A stretch of 18,883 nucleotides of DNA from Fidelibacterota bacterium. GTDB lineage: Bacteria > Fidelibacterota > UBA2242 > JAFGTP01. The stretch covers positions 1 through 18,883 of the forward strand of contig JAIPHI010000031.1 in assembly GCA_021735285.1 (NCBI GenBank), given 5' to 3'. The position numbers were made by a program, and so were the translations under genes. Shown here in pieces: positions 8,084 through 16,291 of this stretch. The stretch's first letter is position 1. The number at the start of each line of letters is the position of its first letter. The notes under the pieces are model-generated. The model made no database searches. It had not been told where the DNA came from and worked only from the letters and a program-made list of their open reading frames with translations.

Positions 8084-9135
8084 CTATTTCCCTCTAATAT
8101 ATTAATTGCGTGTTGTAATCTTAAATCGAAACATTCGTTCCTGTTAAAGTATCCCTTTTCAAAAATCCAATCACCATCCTGAAATACGTAGCGCCCGGGT
8201 TCTCTATCTACTAACATTTGAAATTTATCTGACTGCCCAAATATCGTCTGCAATTCATTTACAAGATAATTACCTTCCTGGTCTTCGAAAATATCCATAG
8301 ACATAGAAGTGTAATTATATTTTTCACATAGCTGTCTAGCAAAATTCAGTAAAGTTAGAGGTGGATTATCATATATTTTCTCTTTTGTACCACTTGCTTT
8401 ATTACCAACTTTCAACTTCTTGTGAGCAAAGAATGAACCATCAATTTTTACAGCTCTCCATTCATATTCGTGAGGTATATATTCCTGAAATATCACAAAA
8501 TGTTTTTGATTATTGTTATAATCTTTTATGTAACTTTTAATTTTATTAATAAAAAATTGAGGCGACCGGAGTGCTTTTTTTGTCCACTGCTTTGGATTAC
8601 CTACTTTTTTATTTGGTCCGAACCTACGTTTTAATCCTTTCTTTGAAAAGGCTTTTTTTATATAATTATTTACGCTATTTCTGTTGTCCAATATATCAAT
8701 CCCAGCGCCTGATGAGCCTAAATTCATCTTCCCTACAATTGGATACTTAGTATTTGCAGCAAAAATCTGAGCCTTTTCCCGGTCGTAAAAAACATAGGTT
8801 TTAGGATGAGGAATTTTATGGGCTTTTAAATAATAACTTAAAAGTCGCTTATTTTCATAAATTATACATTCCACATAAGATGGGTATATAAAATAATTCA
8901 AAACCTCTGATAATATATACAATTTTTCGTCATACATCTTTTTATAATAGGACAAATTAACCGAAGGCATTATCAAACAACATTCAGGTTGATAGTTATG
9001 TATATTATCAATCCAATTATCATCTATCATATCAATAATAATATAGTTTTGATTAAACCTTTCACAAGCCCTGGTCCATTTAGCTGTGTTTTTTTTATCC
9101 TCATTTGCTAAAATCGCAAACCTATGTTTATTCAT
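8080..9135 (-). CDS. ATP-grasp protein (RimK/carboxylate-amine-ligase type) of a glycan locus
   Basis: 351 residues. A pre-ATP-grasp N-domain (1-95) is followed by the ATP-grasp core. KYPIVGKMNLGSSGAGIDIL (130-149) gives the ATP-binding Lys136 and the Gly-rich loop. HFVIFQEYIPHEYEWRAVKI (212-231) gives the adenine-hinge Glu and the RimK-like Glu/Arg. SMDIFEDQEGNYLVNELQTIFGQ (279-301) gives the Mg ligands Asp281, Asn293 and Glu294. The core looks intact, so it should make an acyl-phosphate and ligate an amine (or thiol). The substrate is not known. ATP-grasp ligases in surface-glycan loci can attach amino acids to uronic acids, but this specific role is inferred. A Lys/Arg-rich insert (about 161-205) may bind an acidic substrate. 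The ribosome site is AAGGAAG; it is coupled to the GT4 gene by ATGA. Confidence 0.85.
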   Translation of the reverse strand: MNKHRFAILANEDKKNTAKWTRACERFNQNYIIIDMIDDNWIDNIHNYQPECCLIMPSVNLSYYKKMYDEKLYILSEVLNYFIYPSYVECIIYENKRLLSYYLKAHKIPHPKTYVFYDREKAQIFAANTKYPIVGKMNLGSSGAGIDILDNRNSVNNYIKKAFSKKGLKRRFGPNKKVGNPKQWTKKALRSPQFFINKIKSYIKDYNNNQKHFVIFQEYIPHEYEWRAVKIDGSFFAHKKLKVGNKASGTKEKIYDNPPLTLLNFARQLCEKYNYTSMSMDIFEDQEGNYLVNELQTIFGQSDKFQMLVDREPGRYVFQDGDWIFEKGYFNRNECFDLRLQHAINILEGNR

Positions 9136-9192
9136 TGATACTTCCTTTATAAAAATAGATTTTATTTTATAATGCCCTTAGTTTGTGCTGTA

Positions 9193-10307
9193 TTACAATT
9201 TATAAATATATCTAGGTTCTTTAGTTTTGCAATATTCCAGAATTTCAGTTGTAAATTCTTTAAACAAAGTCCCATTGTTCATTTGATATTGATTCACCCC
9301 ATTTCGCCAGCAATTAATTTCTATCAATAATGGTTGCCCTGATTTATTTACAGTAAAATCCAGGGCTAATAAACGGGCATAGAATATATTTTTAGCAATT
9401 TCTTTTGCCATTTTATTTATAGGTATAATAAAAGGACAGGAAGGTAATCTCCCAAATTCTACTCCGTTGTAAGACTTATAGGCTTTACCAGTAATATTAT
9501 AAGCACAATCATTAAAATATCCTTTTTCATCCATAGCGATCGCTATCCCACCCAAATGATCATGATCCAAAAATGTATTCTTAGCGCCTATTCTTAAAAG
9601 ATTATGTAAGACATGAATTCGATCATCTTTTACAGAACGATATAGAAATACTCTGAGAGTATTGCTTGCATTTGGGTTAAATTGTTTAAAGAATGGATGC
9701 TGCTCAATATATTTTTGCATAATAAAATCACAATTATAATTTAACAAAAATTTATCATCAAGTTTCTGTCCCTTGCTATAGAAACTTCCGTTTTCCCGTT
9801 CAAATAGTAAAACTGAGGACCCGCCCCCTGATTCTATAGAGGGTTTAATTAATAATTTATTATATTGATCAGAAAGTTCGCATAACCTATTTGCATCCAG
9901 TTTAATGTTAGAAAAATCCGAATCATAATAGAATCCATTTATTTTTCTAAGGACAGTTTCTGGAGTTGCGAAATTAGGCAAAAATTTATTATAAAAATTT
10001 TTTCTTTAATGCCGGAAATTAAAAGTTTATTATTCAAAATAGTCTCAATATAAATATATTCAGGAACAGGAATAACCTCCGGGCAAGGAGCTTTATAAGC
10101 CGAATAATAAAAATTGAACCAGGCCTGGTCTTTTTTTGAATAAAAGGGATATTTGGTAACAATTGGAGGGAATTTAGTAAATGGATATTTTTTATAACTT
10201 CCTCTTTCTTTTACACTTGATAGCCAGTTCTTAACAGTCTTATTATTTCTATCCCTTAATTTTGCCATTTTGAAATTTTTTATAATTTTGTTTATAAATT
10301 TTTGCAT
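9193..10307 (-). pseudogene. Sugar-transfer-associated ATP-grasp protein, split by a -1 frameshift
   Basis: Two overlapping open frames together make one protein of about 371 residues. The first frame starts at ATG 10307 and runs correctly through EYIYIETILNNKLLISGIKEK (residue 103); then it drifts into unrelated residues and stops at 9939. The other frame resumes with NFYNKFLPNFATPETVLRKING, and continues through IKPSIESGGGSSVLLF, MQKYIEQHPFFKQFN, NTLRVFLYR, a Gly-rich loop and LLIEINCWRNG to TAA at 9193. These are motifs of the ATP-grasp 'sugar-transfer' family. Going from one frame to the other needs a -1 step in a run of six A then five T on the coding strand (+ positions 9993-10003). It may be a real null mutation, a phase-variable tract, slippage-restored expression or a sequencing error. 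The role is a presumed ligase acting on the glycan precursor. Confidence 0.8.
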
Positions 10308-10346
10308 ATTATCTACTCATTTTGGAAAATTCAAAGATCCTATAGT

Positions 10347-12173
10347 CTAATATTTTATAACTTTATTGTCTTGTAGCATATTTTGCCATAGCAAAAAACT
10401 AGCAAAATAATCGTTTTCTTTACATTTCTGCATTAGTTCTTTATCATTAATAGTATTTTTATTATAGTAAGGTGAAATTAATTCAAAAGTATTGTCAGTA
10501 TTATAGGCATCAACCTGTTTTTTATTTTTTATGAACTTTTTATAGATGACTTTTGGCAAAGCAAGCACAGAAATTAATTCTTTAATAGAACATCCTTTAT
10601 CAGTATCAAAATAAATTAATTTTTTATAATTTCTCTTTATCATCTTGGCATATAATTGACTAATATTTTTTCTTAATAGAATATTTCTAGAATTAAAAGC
10701 ATAATTTGCTCCCCAGAAGCTTGTTCTAGATAGTTTTTGTAAAAAATTCAAGTCTATAAATGGCGAAAAATTGTATAAATAGTCATTATAACTATTTATC
10801 TCATGTCCAAAATATTTTCTCTCTACTCGGGATAAAAGTAAATAATAATACTTTTCTCCACTGGTTGAAAACTTATCGAGGCTTTGTTTAATTTCCCTTA
10901 TTCTGCTATATAATTCATTATAATCATCATTATTAAATTTTAAAATTTCTGGAATCCATTGATTTTGTATATTTCTTTTGAATTTTCTTAGTGCAAAATC
11001 ATTTTCCAGAAGGGTGAATAGCTGTTTTGAAATAACAGTGCCAGGTACAACATTAGCGAATTTTAATATATTACTTCCGCAATTACCTGACATAACAAAT
11101 TGAACTTTCCCAGCTAGGTCATGCATAGTTTTTAGATAATGTGCCCGTTTATATGGCCTGAATCCCTGCGAAAATCTGACTGTATTGAGAGCTGCGTTTG
11201 TAAATTCATTATCGACATATTTTTTATCTAACAGAAAATTGATATAATTCAAATTTAATTCATTGGCAATTTTTTGCGGAATTTTCACATCATAAGAATT
11301 CCGGGCGCCAAAGGAGTATAAATAATAATCCCGTCTACCCCTATTTAGTAATGACGATAGTACAAGCCTTCCATCCCATCCGCCAGTTAGTGAAACAGCA
11401 AAATAGCCCCTTCCCATACTGATCTTTTCCACAGAATCATTAAAGGCTTGGGTAATTATATCTACACTTTCTTTTTGATTTGCGATATTTTTACCAAAAA
11501 GTTTTTCAACTGACCAATAGTTCTTCTCTTTGATTAGTTTCTGTCTGTTGAATTGCAAAATTTTACTATTTTCAAGTGTGGAAATATTTTTTATAAAGCT
11601 GTTGTCCGAAAGTGGATAGTGAAATAATAAATACTCGGCTACTGTGATTTTGTCAAATTCTATATTCTGTAGTCCTGTATTAAGTATTGACTCGATTTTT
11701 GAGGCAAATATAAAATGCCCATTAGAATGGGAAAAGAATAGGGGTAGTATTCCAAGACGGCTATTAAAAAGCATCCCCTTTGTATTCTTTTTATCAAGGA
11801 TAAAAATATTATACCAGCCTGTAATATATTTTGGTATTTCTTCTTTTTTTAGAGCATATAAATAGGGTATATATTCCTCGTCTTTTAAATCCTTTTCAAT
11901 AGGATACTTTCCCTCTAACAACTTTCTTATCTTAGGTTCAATAAAACAGTTACCTTCTATAATACAATCAATACCAAGTTTTTTATTTGAAATTATTGGT
12001 TTAGATTTTTTAGCAGAAATTGGAAGACAATTTCCATATATAAAATTATCATATACATTCCATTCAATTTGCACCTTTTCTGGCTCTAATGTAAGTGATT
12101 GCATAGCATCATTTATTTGTTGTTTGCTAAAAGTAATTTCATTTGAAGAAATAATACCAAATATACCAGCCAT
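10347..12173 (-). CDS. Asparagine-synthase-like protein lacking the glutaminase cysteine
   Basis: 608 residues with the AsnB layout: an N-terminal Ntn-type glutaminase-like domain (1-205) and a C-terminal ATP-pyrophosphatase domain (about 225-600). The N-terminus is MAGIFGII; true glutamine-using enzymes start MCGI and use Cys2 after Met removal, so Ala2 removes the nucleophile. The PP-loop is AVSLTGGWDGRLVLSSLL (259-276), close to SxGGxDS but with Gly-Arg for Ser. Adenylation of a carboxylate is therefore plausible, with free ammonia or another amine as acceptor. WbpS-type amidotransferases amidate uronic acids in O-antigens, but they keep the glutaminase. The start overlaps the upstream stop (TAATG) with AAAAAGGA as ribosome site. 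It lies 39 bases before the broken ATP-grasp gene, in the amide-ligase block. Confidence 0.85.
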   Translation of the reverse strand: MAGIFGIISSNEITFSKQQINDAMQSLTLEPEKVQIEWNVYDNFIYGNCLPISAKKSKPIISNKKLGIDCIIEGNCFIEPKIRKLLEGKYPIEKDLKDEEYIPYLYALKKEEIPKYITGWYNIFILDKKNTKGMLFNSRLGILPLFFSHSNGHFIFASKIESILNTGLQNIEFDKITVAEYLLFHYPLSDNSFIKNISTLENSKILQFNRQKLIKEKNYWSVEKLFGKNIANQKESVDIITQAFNDSVEKISMGRGYFAVSLTGGWDGRLVLSSLLNRGRRDYYLYSFGARNSYDVKIPQKIANELNLNYINFLLDKKYVDNEFTNAALNTVRFSQGFRPYKRAHYLKTMHDLAGKVQFVMSGNCGSNILKFANVVPGTVISKQLFTLLENDFALRKFKRNIQNQWIPEILKFNNDDYNELYSRIREIKQSLDKFSTSGEKYYYLLLSRVERKYFGHEINSYNDYLYNFSPFIDLNFLQKLSRTSFWGANYAFNSRNILLRKNISQLYAKMIKRNYKKLIYFDTDKGCSIKELISVLALPKVIYKKFIKNKKQVDAYNTDNTFELISPYYNKNTINDKELMQKCKENDYFASFLLWQNMLQDNKVIKY

Positions 12174-13204
12174 TATAATCCTTTTTGGTTAATGTGTCTA
12201 TAAATATTTCCCATAGTCCCAATCCATAATTCTGAATCTTGTCTTCTATCATAAGCATATTTTAGAACCTGGGGTAATACATTAATAAGAGTCCAGCTGT
12301 CCACAGACGGGTGGAGCCAAAAGTGGGCTATAGTTCCAGTCTCTATGGCTTTGTCAATACATTTGATAAATCTGGATTGATAGTATTTAGAAGTCCATTG
12401 CCTATGATTACGGCCAAAAATCATAGTAGTTGGTGTCACATATAATCCATATTTATCTATAAAAGGATAAGCCAAATTCAAATTATCAATTTTTCTTCTA
12501 TAAATTTTAATGCCATATTTTTGTAGAACTTCTCTATTCCCCCATGTACCTGCTGGAAAAGCCATTGAAATTGGTTCATATCCATTAAATACGTTCTTAC
12601 ACGCTTTCATCTCATCATCAGCCACTTGCTGGGAACATATTTTGTCACTAAAATCGATATGGGAAAATGTGTGCATACCTATCTCATGCTCGACCTGTGA
12701 ATCTACAATACTTTTAATTAGATCCGGAGCATACCACTCAGGATCTTTTTTCCAATTTGAGTAGGGATCATGATCAAACCAATCGCCATGAGAAAATTTC
12801 CAGCATCTGTTTTCAAAATGTTGAATTCGATGCATCCATTCATGGGTCACAGATTTACATTCTTCCAACAATAAATGCCCTACAGTCGCCCAGGTAATAG
12901 GAATATTATATTTTTTAAATAAACCCAATAATACAGGAAAATTTTTTCTAGCAATTTGAGCTTTATGAAGTGCGGCTACAGCCGGGTCTTCAAATTCCTT
13001 AGAGTATCTGAAAGCCCAGGCCAATTCAAAATCTGCTGAGATGATCAGGCCTCCTTTTTCACGATTTGGAAATTTATTTTCAAGAGGGATATTATCCTTC
13101 TTATAATATGGTTTACCACTATATCTAAACACTAGTTTAGTAAGATTAGCTTGTAATTTTGGTGACAGTTTATTTCTTAAACTTTTATATAACTTTTTTA
13201 ACAT
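12173..13204 (-). CDS. Polysaccharide deacetylase (CE4/NodB family)
   Basis: 343 residues. Motif 1, IISADFELAW (54-63), carries Asp58 and Glu60 in the TFDD position. Motif 2, HEIGMHTFSHIDF (173-185), gives the zinc ligands His178 and His182 (HxxxH). Motif 3, MAFPAGTWGN (214-223), and the late AHFWLHPS near residue 300 complete the metal-dependent hydrolase set. It would remove an N-acetyl (or O-acetyl) group from a sugar residue. No signal peptide is seen: the N-terminus is a basic stretch MLKKLYKSLRNKLSPK without a hydrophobic core, so it may act on lipid-linked or nucleotide-bound substrate at the inner face. The start (SD AGGGA) lies 20 bases inside the end of the upstream GT4 gene and its stop overlaps the next start. 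Confidence 0.88.
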   Translation of the reverse strand: MLKKLYKSLRNKLSPKLQANLTKLVFRYSGKPYYKKDNIPLENKFPNREKGGLIISADFELAWAFRYSKEFEDPAVAALHKAQIARKNFPVLLGLFKKYNIPITWATVGHLLLEECKSVTHEWMHRIQHFENRCWKFSHGDWFDHDPYSNWKKDPEWYAPDLIKSIVDSQVEHEIGMHTFSHIDFSDKICSQQVADDEMKACKNVFNGYEPISMAFPAGTWGNREVLQKYGIKIYRRKIDNLNLAYPFIDKYGLYVTPTTMIFGRNHRQWTSKYYQSRFIKCIDKAIETGTIAHFWLHPSVDSWTLINVLPQVLKYAYDRRQDSELWIGTMGNIYRHINQKGL

Positions 13205-14264
13205 TATAGTCCCTATATAATTTATCCAGAAGTTTTCTCCGTTTTTCTACAGAAAAATTATTAGTTATATACTCTTTAGCATTTTTGCTATATTCCAACC
13301 GTAGATCTTTATTTGAGCATAATTGTAAAATTTTGCTTGTCATCTCATCAATATTAAAAGGTGGAATCAAAAAGCCAGTTCTTTGGCTTTGGACTATTTC
13401 CTTATTTCCCCCTACATCAAAGCAAACTGTAGGCACTCCGCTTGCTCCCGCCTCCAACAAGGAGATAGAAAAGCCTTCAATTTTAGAAGGTAAGACAAAG
13501 ACATCAAAGGTTTTGTAATAATAGTAAGGCACTTTACAAAATCCGGTTATAATAAATTCAGCATCCAGAGAATTATTTTTAATTATTTTTTCTATGTTCT
13601 GCCTTTCTTTGCCATCCCCTACTAAAACAAATTTTACATTTTTTATTATTGGCTTCAGACGCTTAGCAACTTTAATAATATATTCCAATTGTTTGACCTT
13701 ATTAAACCGTCCTACATAGCCAATCCAGATTGTATCTTTTTCTTTTTGGGGAATTCTTATTTCCTCACCGTTATGTTTTATTTCAAAGGAATTATATAAA
13801 GTCATTAGTTTGTTTTCGCTGATTCTATCCAGTTTGTTTCTTAAATATGAATTAAGTTTACAACTTGTTATCACCTTGTCAGCAAAAAGTGAAAGAAACC
13901 AAATGATCACTCTGTGATACCATCTCCTCCACTTGCCCAAACCATGTTCATTGTAAATAACTCTATTACCAGTTAATTTGCCGGGAATACCTCCTACTTT
14001 TGAGGCCCAATATTGATGCGTATGAACCACATCACTTTTATGAAATAATAAATAAATCAAAATCTGTAAACCTGAAATGATCGAACTATTACTTATCAGC
14101 TTGAGACATTTTATTTTTTCATTTAATTGTTCTATAAACTCACCTTCCTGATAATATGCCATAGTAACTTCATGGCCAAGTTCTACTAAGGAATTAGCAT
14201 CTACCAGAGCCTGCTTTTGTGCTCCACCATATCCTAAGGCTTGATTGATAATTAAAATTTTCAT
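13185..14264 (-). CDS. Family 4 (GT-B) glycosyltransferase
   Basis: 359 residues, classical GT4. The N-domain starts MKILIINQALGYGGAQKQ with the Gly-Gly loop (12-14); SDVVHTHQYWASKVGG (77-92) and NEHGLGKWRRWY (105-116) follow. The C-domain has IGYVGRFNKVKQLEYII (181-197), FVLVGDGKE (212-220) and the canonical EX7E motif EGFSISLLEAGASGVPTV (263-280, Glu263 and Glu271). It would add a sugar to the growing lipid-linked chain; the sugar is unknown. Translation starts straight after the stop of the upstream gene (TAAATG), with AGGAG in the 3' end of that gene. It overlaps the deacetylase by 20 bases. Confidence 0.93.
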   Translation of the reverse strand: MKILIINQALGYGGAQKQALVDANSLVELGHEVTMAYYQEGEFIEQLNEKIKCLKLISNSSIISGLQILIYLLFHKSDVVHTHQYWASKVGGIPGKLTGNRVIYNEHGLGKWRRWYHRVIIWFLSLFADKVITSCKLNSYLRNKLDRISENKLMTLYNSFEIKHNGEEIRIPQKEKDTIWIGYVGRFNKVKQLEYIIKVAKRLKPIIKNVKFVLVGDGKERQNIEKIIKNNSLDAEFIITGFCKVPYYYYKTFDVFVLPSKIEGFSISLLEAGASGVPTVCFDVGGNKEIVQSQRTGFLIPPFNIDEMTSKILQLCSNKDLRLEYSKNAKEYITNNFSVEKRRKLLDKLYRDYNVKKVI

Positions 14265-15440
14265 TTAGCTACTCCTGATTGCTTTTTGATATACTTTTAG
14301 GGTTTGATTAGCAATTTTATTCCAGGATATTTTCCCATCCTTTTTTACTTGTTCAATATTTTTCTCCATTCGAGAAATTTCTTCTGCATTATTAATTAAT
14401 CTTGCAAGGGCTTCAGCCAGGGCTTGACTATTTTTTGGAGGTACCAGGACGCCAGTTTCATTATCTATTACTACCTCCGGTATTCCTCCAACATTTGTAG
14501 CAACTACCGGTGTATTAAAGGCATAGGAAGTCAAAACCACTCCACTCTGAGTAGCATCTGTATAGGGACATACTACCAACCAGGCTTTCTGAATAAGACT
14601 TACAAGTTCCTTGTTATCCATATACCTATTTTCTATCTTAATATTTTTATTATTATATATCTTTTTTACATCAAAGTAAAAATCTCCTCTCCCCGCAATG
14701 ATTAAATTTATTTTTGGCACCTCTTTTTGAACAATTTTAAAGGCCTTAACCAAGTATTCAATCCCTTTATATTTTGCAATTCTGCCATAAAAAAGAATCA
14801 CAGGATCTTCTGATTTTATAGCCCCATTAGTTTTAAATAATTTATAAAAATCTAGGCTGCCATATAAAATTGAATGCATTCTATCAGGGTCCACCTTAAA
14901 AACTTCCTTATATTGCTTTTGCAATGCGTCAGCATGAAACACAAATTCTGTATTCATTTTTGAGAGTAATAGATTTCTCTGAAGTGCGAATCTCCCCCCT
15001 TCTCCACTGTGTGGAAGCGGATCATGAATTGTATGAATTCTAGGCATATTTCGCAAAAATAAATGTAAAAAACCTTCAAGTACATTATTGCCATTTATAT
15101 TAACTACATCGAAATTCTGACTAATAACTTTCCGCGACAATCTATACAACAATATAATATTTTTATAATCATAAATCTTAGGGCTATTCAAAATAAATAT
15201 GTTAATATTGATCTTGTCATTCAAACTTTTATTTATACGAGGGCCTAAAATTTTTTTTACTCTATCTCTGTTTACAAATCCATTTTTTACCCTTGTATGT
15301 TGAAAATTTATAATACTTTCAATTTTATGTTTTTGGTTAAATAAAAAATAAATATAGATATTATGATCTTTTTTTGCCATCTCTAAGGCAAGGGGTAATA
15401 TACCGTCAACATGGCCCAAACCAATTATTGCAATTTTCAT
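14265..15440 (-). CDS. Family 4-like glycosyltransferase without canonical EX7E
   Basis: 391 residues from the ATG at 15440. An in-frame ATG at 15452 adds MREQ but has no ribosome site, whereas GAGAGAG lies before the chosen one; the shorter form also aligns better with related starts (MKIAIIGLG). The N-domain has DVVNINGNNVLEG and IHTIHDPLPHSGEGG (about 135-149). The C-domain has ILFYGRIAKYKGIEYLVKAF (215-234), NLIIAGRGDFYFDV and CPYTDATQSGVVLTSYAFNTPVVATNVGGIPEVV. The two glutamates of EX7E are replaced here by a TDATQSG-VVLTSYAF form. This is a known variant subgroup and does not by itself mean inactivity. The role is transfer of one sugar to a lipid-linked precursor, specificity unknown. 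Confidence 0.88.
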   Translation of the reverse strand: MKIAIIGLGHVDGILPLALEMAKKDHNIYIYFLFNQKHKIESIINFQHTRVKNGFVNRDRVKKILGPRINKSLNDKININIFILNSPKIYDYKNIILLYRLSRKVISQNFDVVNINGNNVLEGFLHLFLRNMPRIHTIHDPLPHSGEGGRFALQRNLLLSKMNTEFVFHADALQKQYKEVFKVDPDRMHSILYGSLDFYKLFKTNGAIKSEDPVILFYGRIAKYKGIEYLVKAFKIVQKEVPKINLIIAGRGDFYFDVKKIYNNKNIKIENRYMDNKELVSLIQKAWLVVCPYTDATQSGVVLTSYAFNTPVVATNVGGIPEVVIDNETGVLVPPKNSQALAEALARLINNAEEISRMEKNIEQVKKDGKISWNKIANQTLKVYQKAIRSS

Positions 15441-15458
15441 TTGCTCTCTCATATGATC

Positions 15459-16289
15459 TTAAATATTATTAGCTGAAATAATTTTCATAAATTTTTTAGT
15501 TTTTCTCTTCAAACTATTATAAAAATTAACTCTAGACCTAATGCGTTGATACTTTTCTATTCCATTTCCATTACTATAAAGAGTATTTATAGTCTTTGTT
15601 AGCCTAGATAGATGATTATAATTTTTAATATATTTTTTAGGAGAAGGTGCAACTTTTTTGGAATTTAGCCAATCCAGTTCGTAATATGGGATTTTTAAAA
15701 AATCAAATAGTTTATAAAAATTACCCTTACAAATATCATCCTCGTAACTAAATTCTAATACATCATGAGTTAATTTCAAATTTCTGAGCTCTTCCATAAA
15801 ATCCAGATTGTCAAGTAGTTGTTTAATATATTGGTATTTATTTAGTTTAATTGGATGTAGTAACTTTTTATCCTTTTTATTCCAGGAATGATATTGACCG
15901 GTTTTTCGCGCCCGAATCCAGGAACCATATTGTGCAACTGTATCTTTTCTATAGGTAATTATTACTTTTATATTAGGAAAATATTTTTCCAGAGCAGATG
16001 TAACGTATTTAGCATAGATGGGATAATAATAAAGTGAAGTTTTTAAACCAATATATTCGGTGTCCTCATTGGCACCTATAGAACAAATAGCGTCAAATAT
16101 TGCTTGAAAGCCTTTCTCATTTTCTATTTTTAAATTTCTACCATGAGTAAAGGTAGATAGCCCCATATTAAAATAAGGTTCAATTAAAACTTCATCATTT
16201 AAGGCACTTACATTAGGATGTCCTTTTAGAGCATTATGAGTGACTGATGTACCACTTCTGCTGCAACCCGTTATTATATACCTTTTCAT
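15459..16289 (-). CDS. Sulfotransferase-family protein (PAPS-dependent)
   Basis: 276 residues from ATG 16289. An upstream in-frame TTG (16298) would add MLT and overlap the previous gene; neither has a clear ribosome site. The start MKRYIITGCSRSGTSVTHNAL holds the 5'-phosphosulfate-binding P-loop (residues 8-15, GCSRSGTS). VIITYRKDTVAQYGSWIRA (109-127) is the 3'-phosphate-binding region, with Arg114 and Ser123 in the expected places. FSYEDDICKGNFYKLFDFLKIPY (about 180-202) is the usual helix before the last strand. It would move sulfate from PAPS to a hydroxyl or amino group of the sugar chain. It sits among glycosyltransferases, two bases after the stop of the preceding one. No PAPS synthesis or sulfate transport gene is in the window. 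Phospho- or other group transfer by this fold cannot be excluded. Confidence 0.82.
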   Translation of the reverse strand: MKRYIITGCSRSGTSVTHNALKGHPNVSALNDEVLIEPYFNMGLSTFTHGRNLKIENEKGFQAIFDAICSIGANEDTEYIGLKTSLYYYPIYAKYVTSALEKYFPNIKVIITYRKDTVAQYGSWIRARKTGQYHSWNKKDKKLLHPIKLNKYQYIKQLLDNLDFMEELRNLKLTHDVLEFSYEDDICKGNFYKLFDFLKIPYYELDWLNSKKVAPSPKKYIKNYNHLSRLTKTINTLYSNGNGIEKYQRIRSRVNFYNSLKRKTKKFMKIISANNI

Positions 16290-16291
16290 AG

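Noticed and set aside
9193..9981. TTG-initiated 262-residue protein as a separate gene
   Set aside because: The frame stays open upstream of the TTG and matches the continuation of the ATP-grasp family protein from the other frame; it has no ribosome site. It is better read as the 3' part of one frameshifted gene.
15441..15452. ATG at 15452 as the start of the GT4 gene
   Set aside because: It has no ribosome site; the ATG four codons later has GAGAGAG before it and fits related proteins better. It is not excluded.
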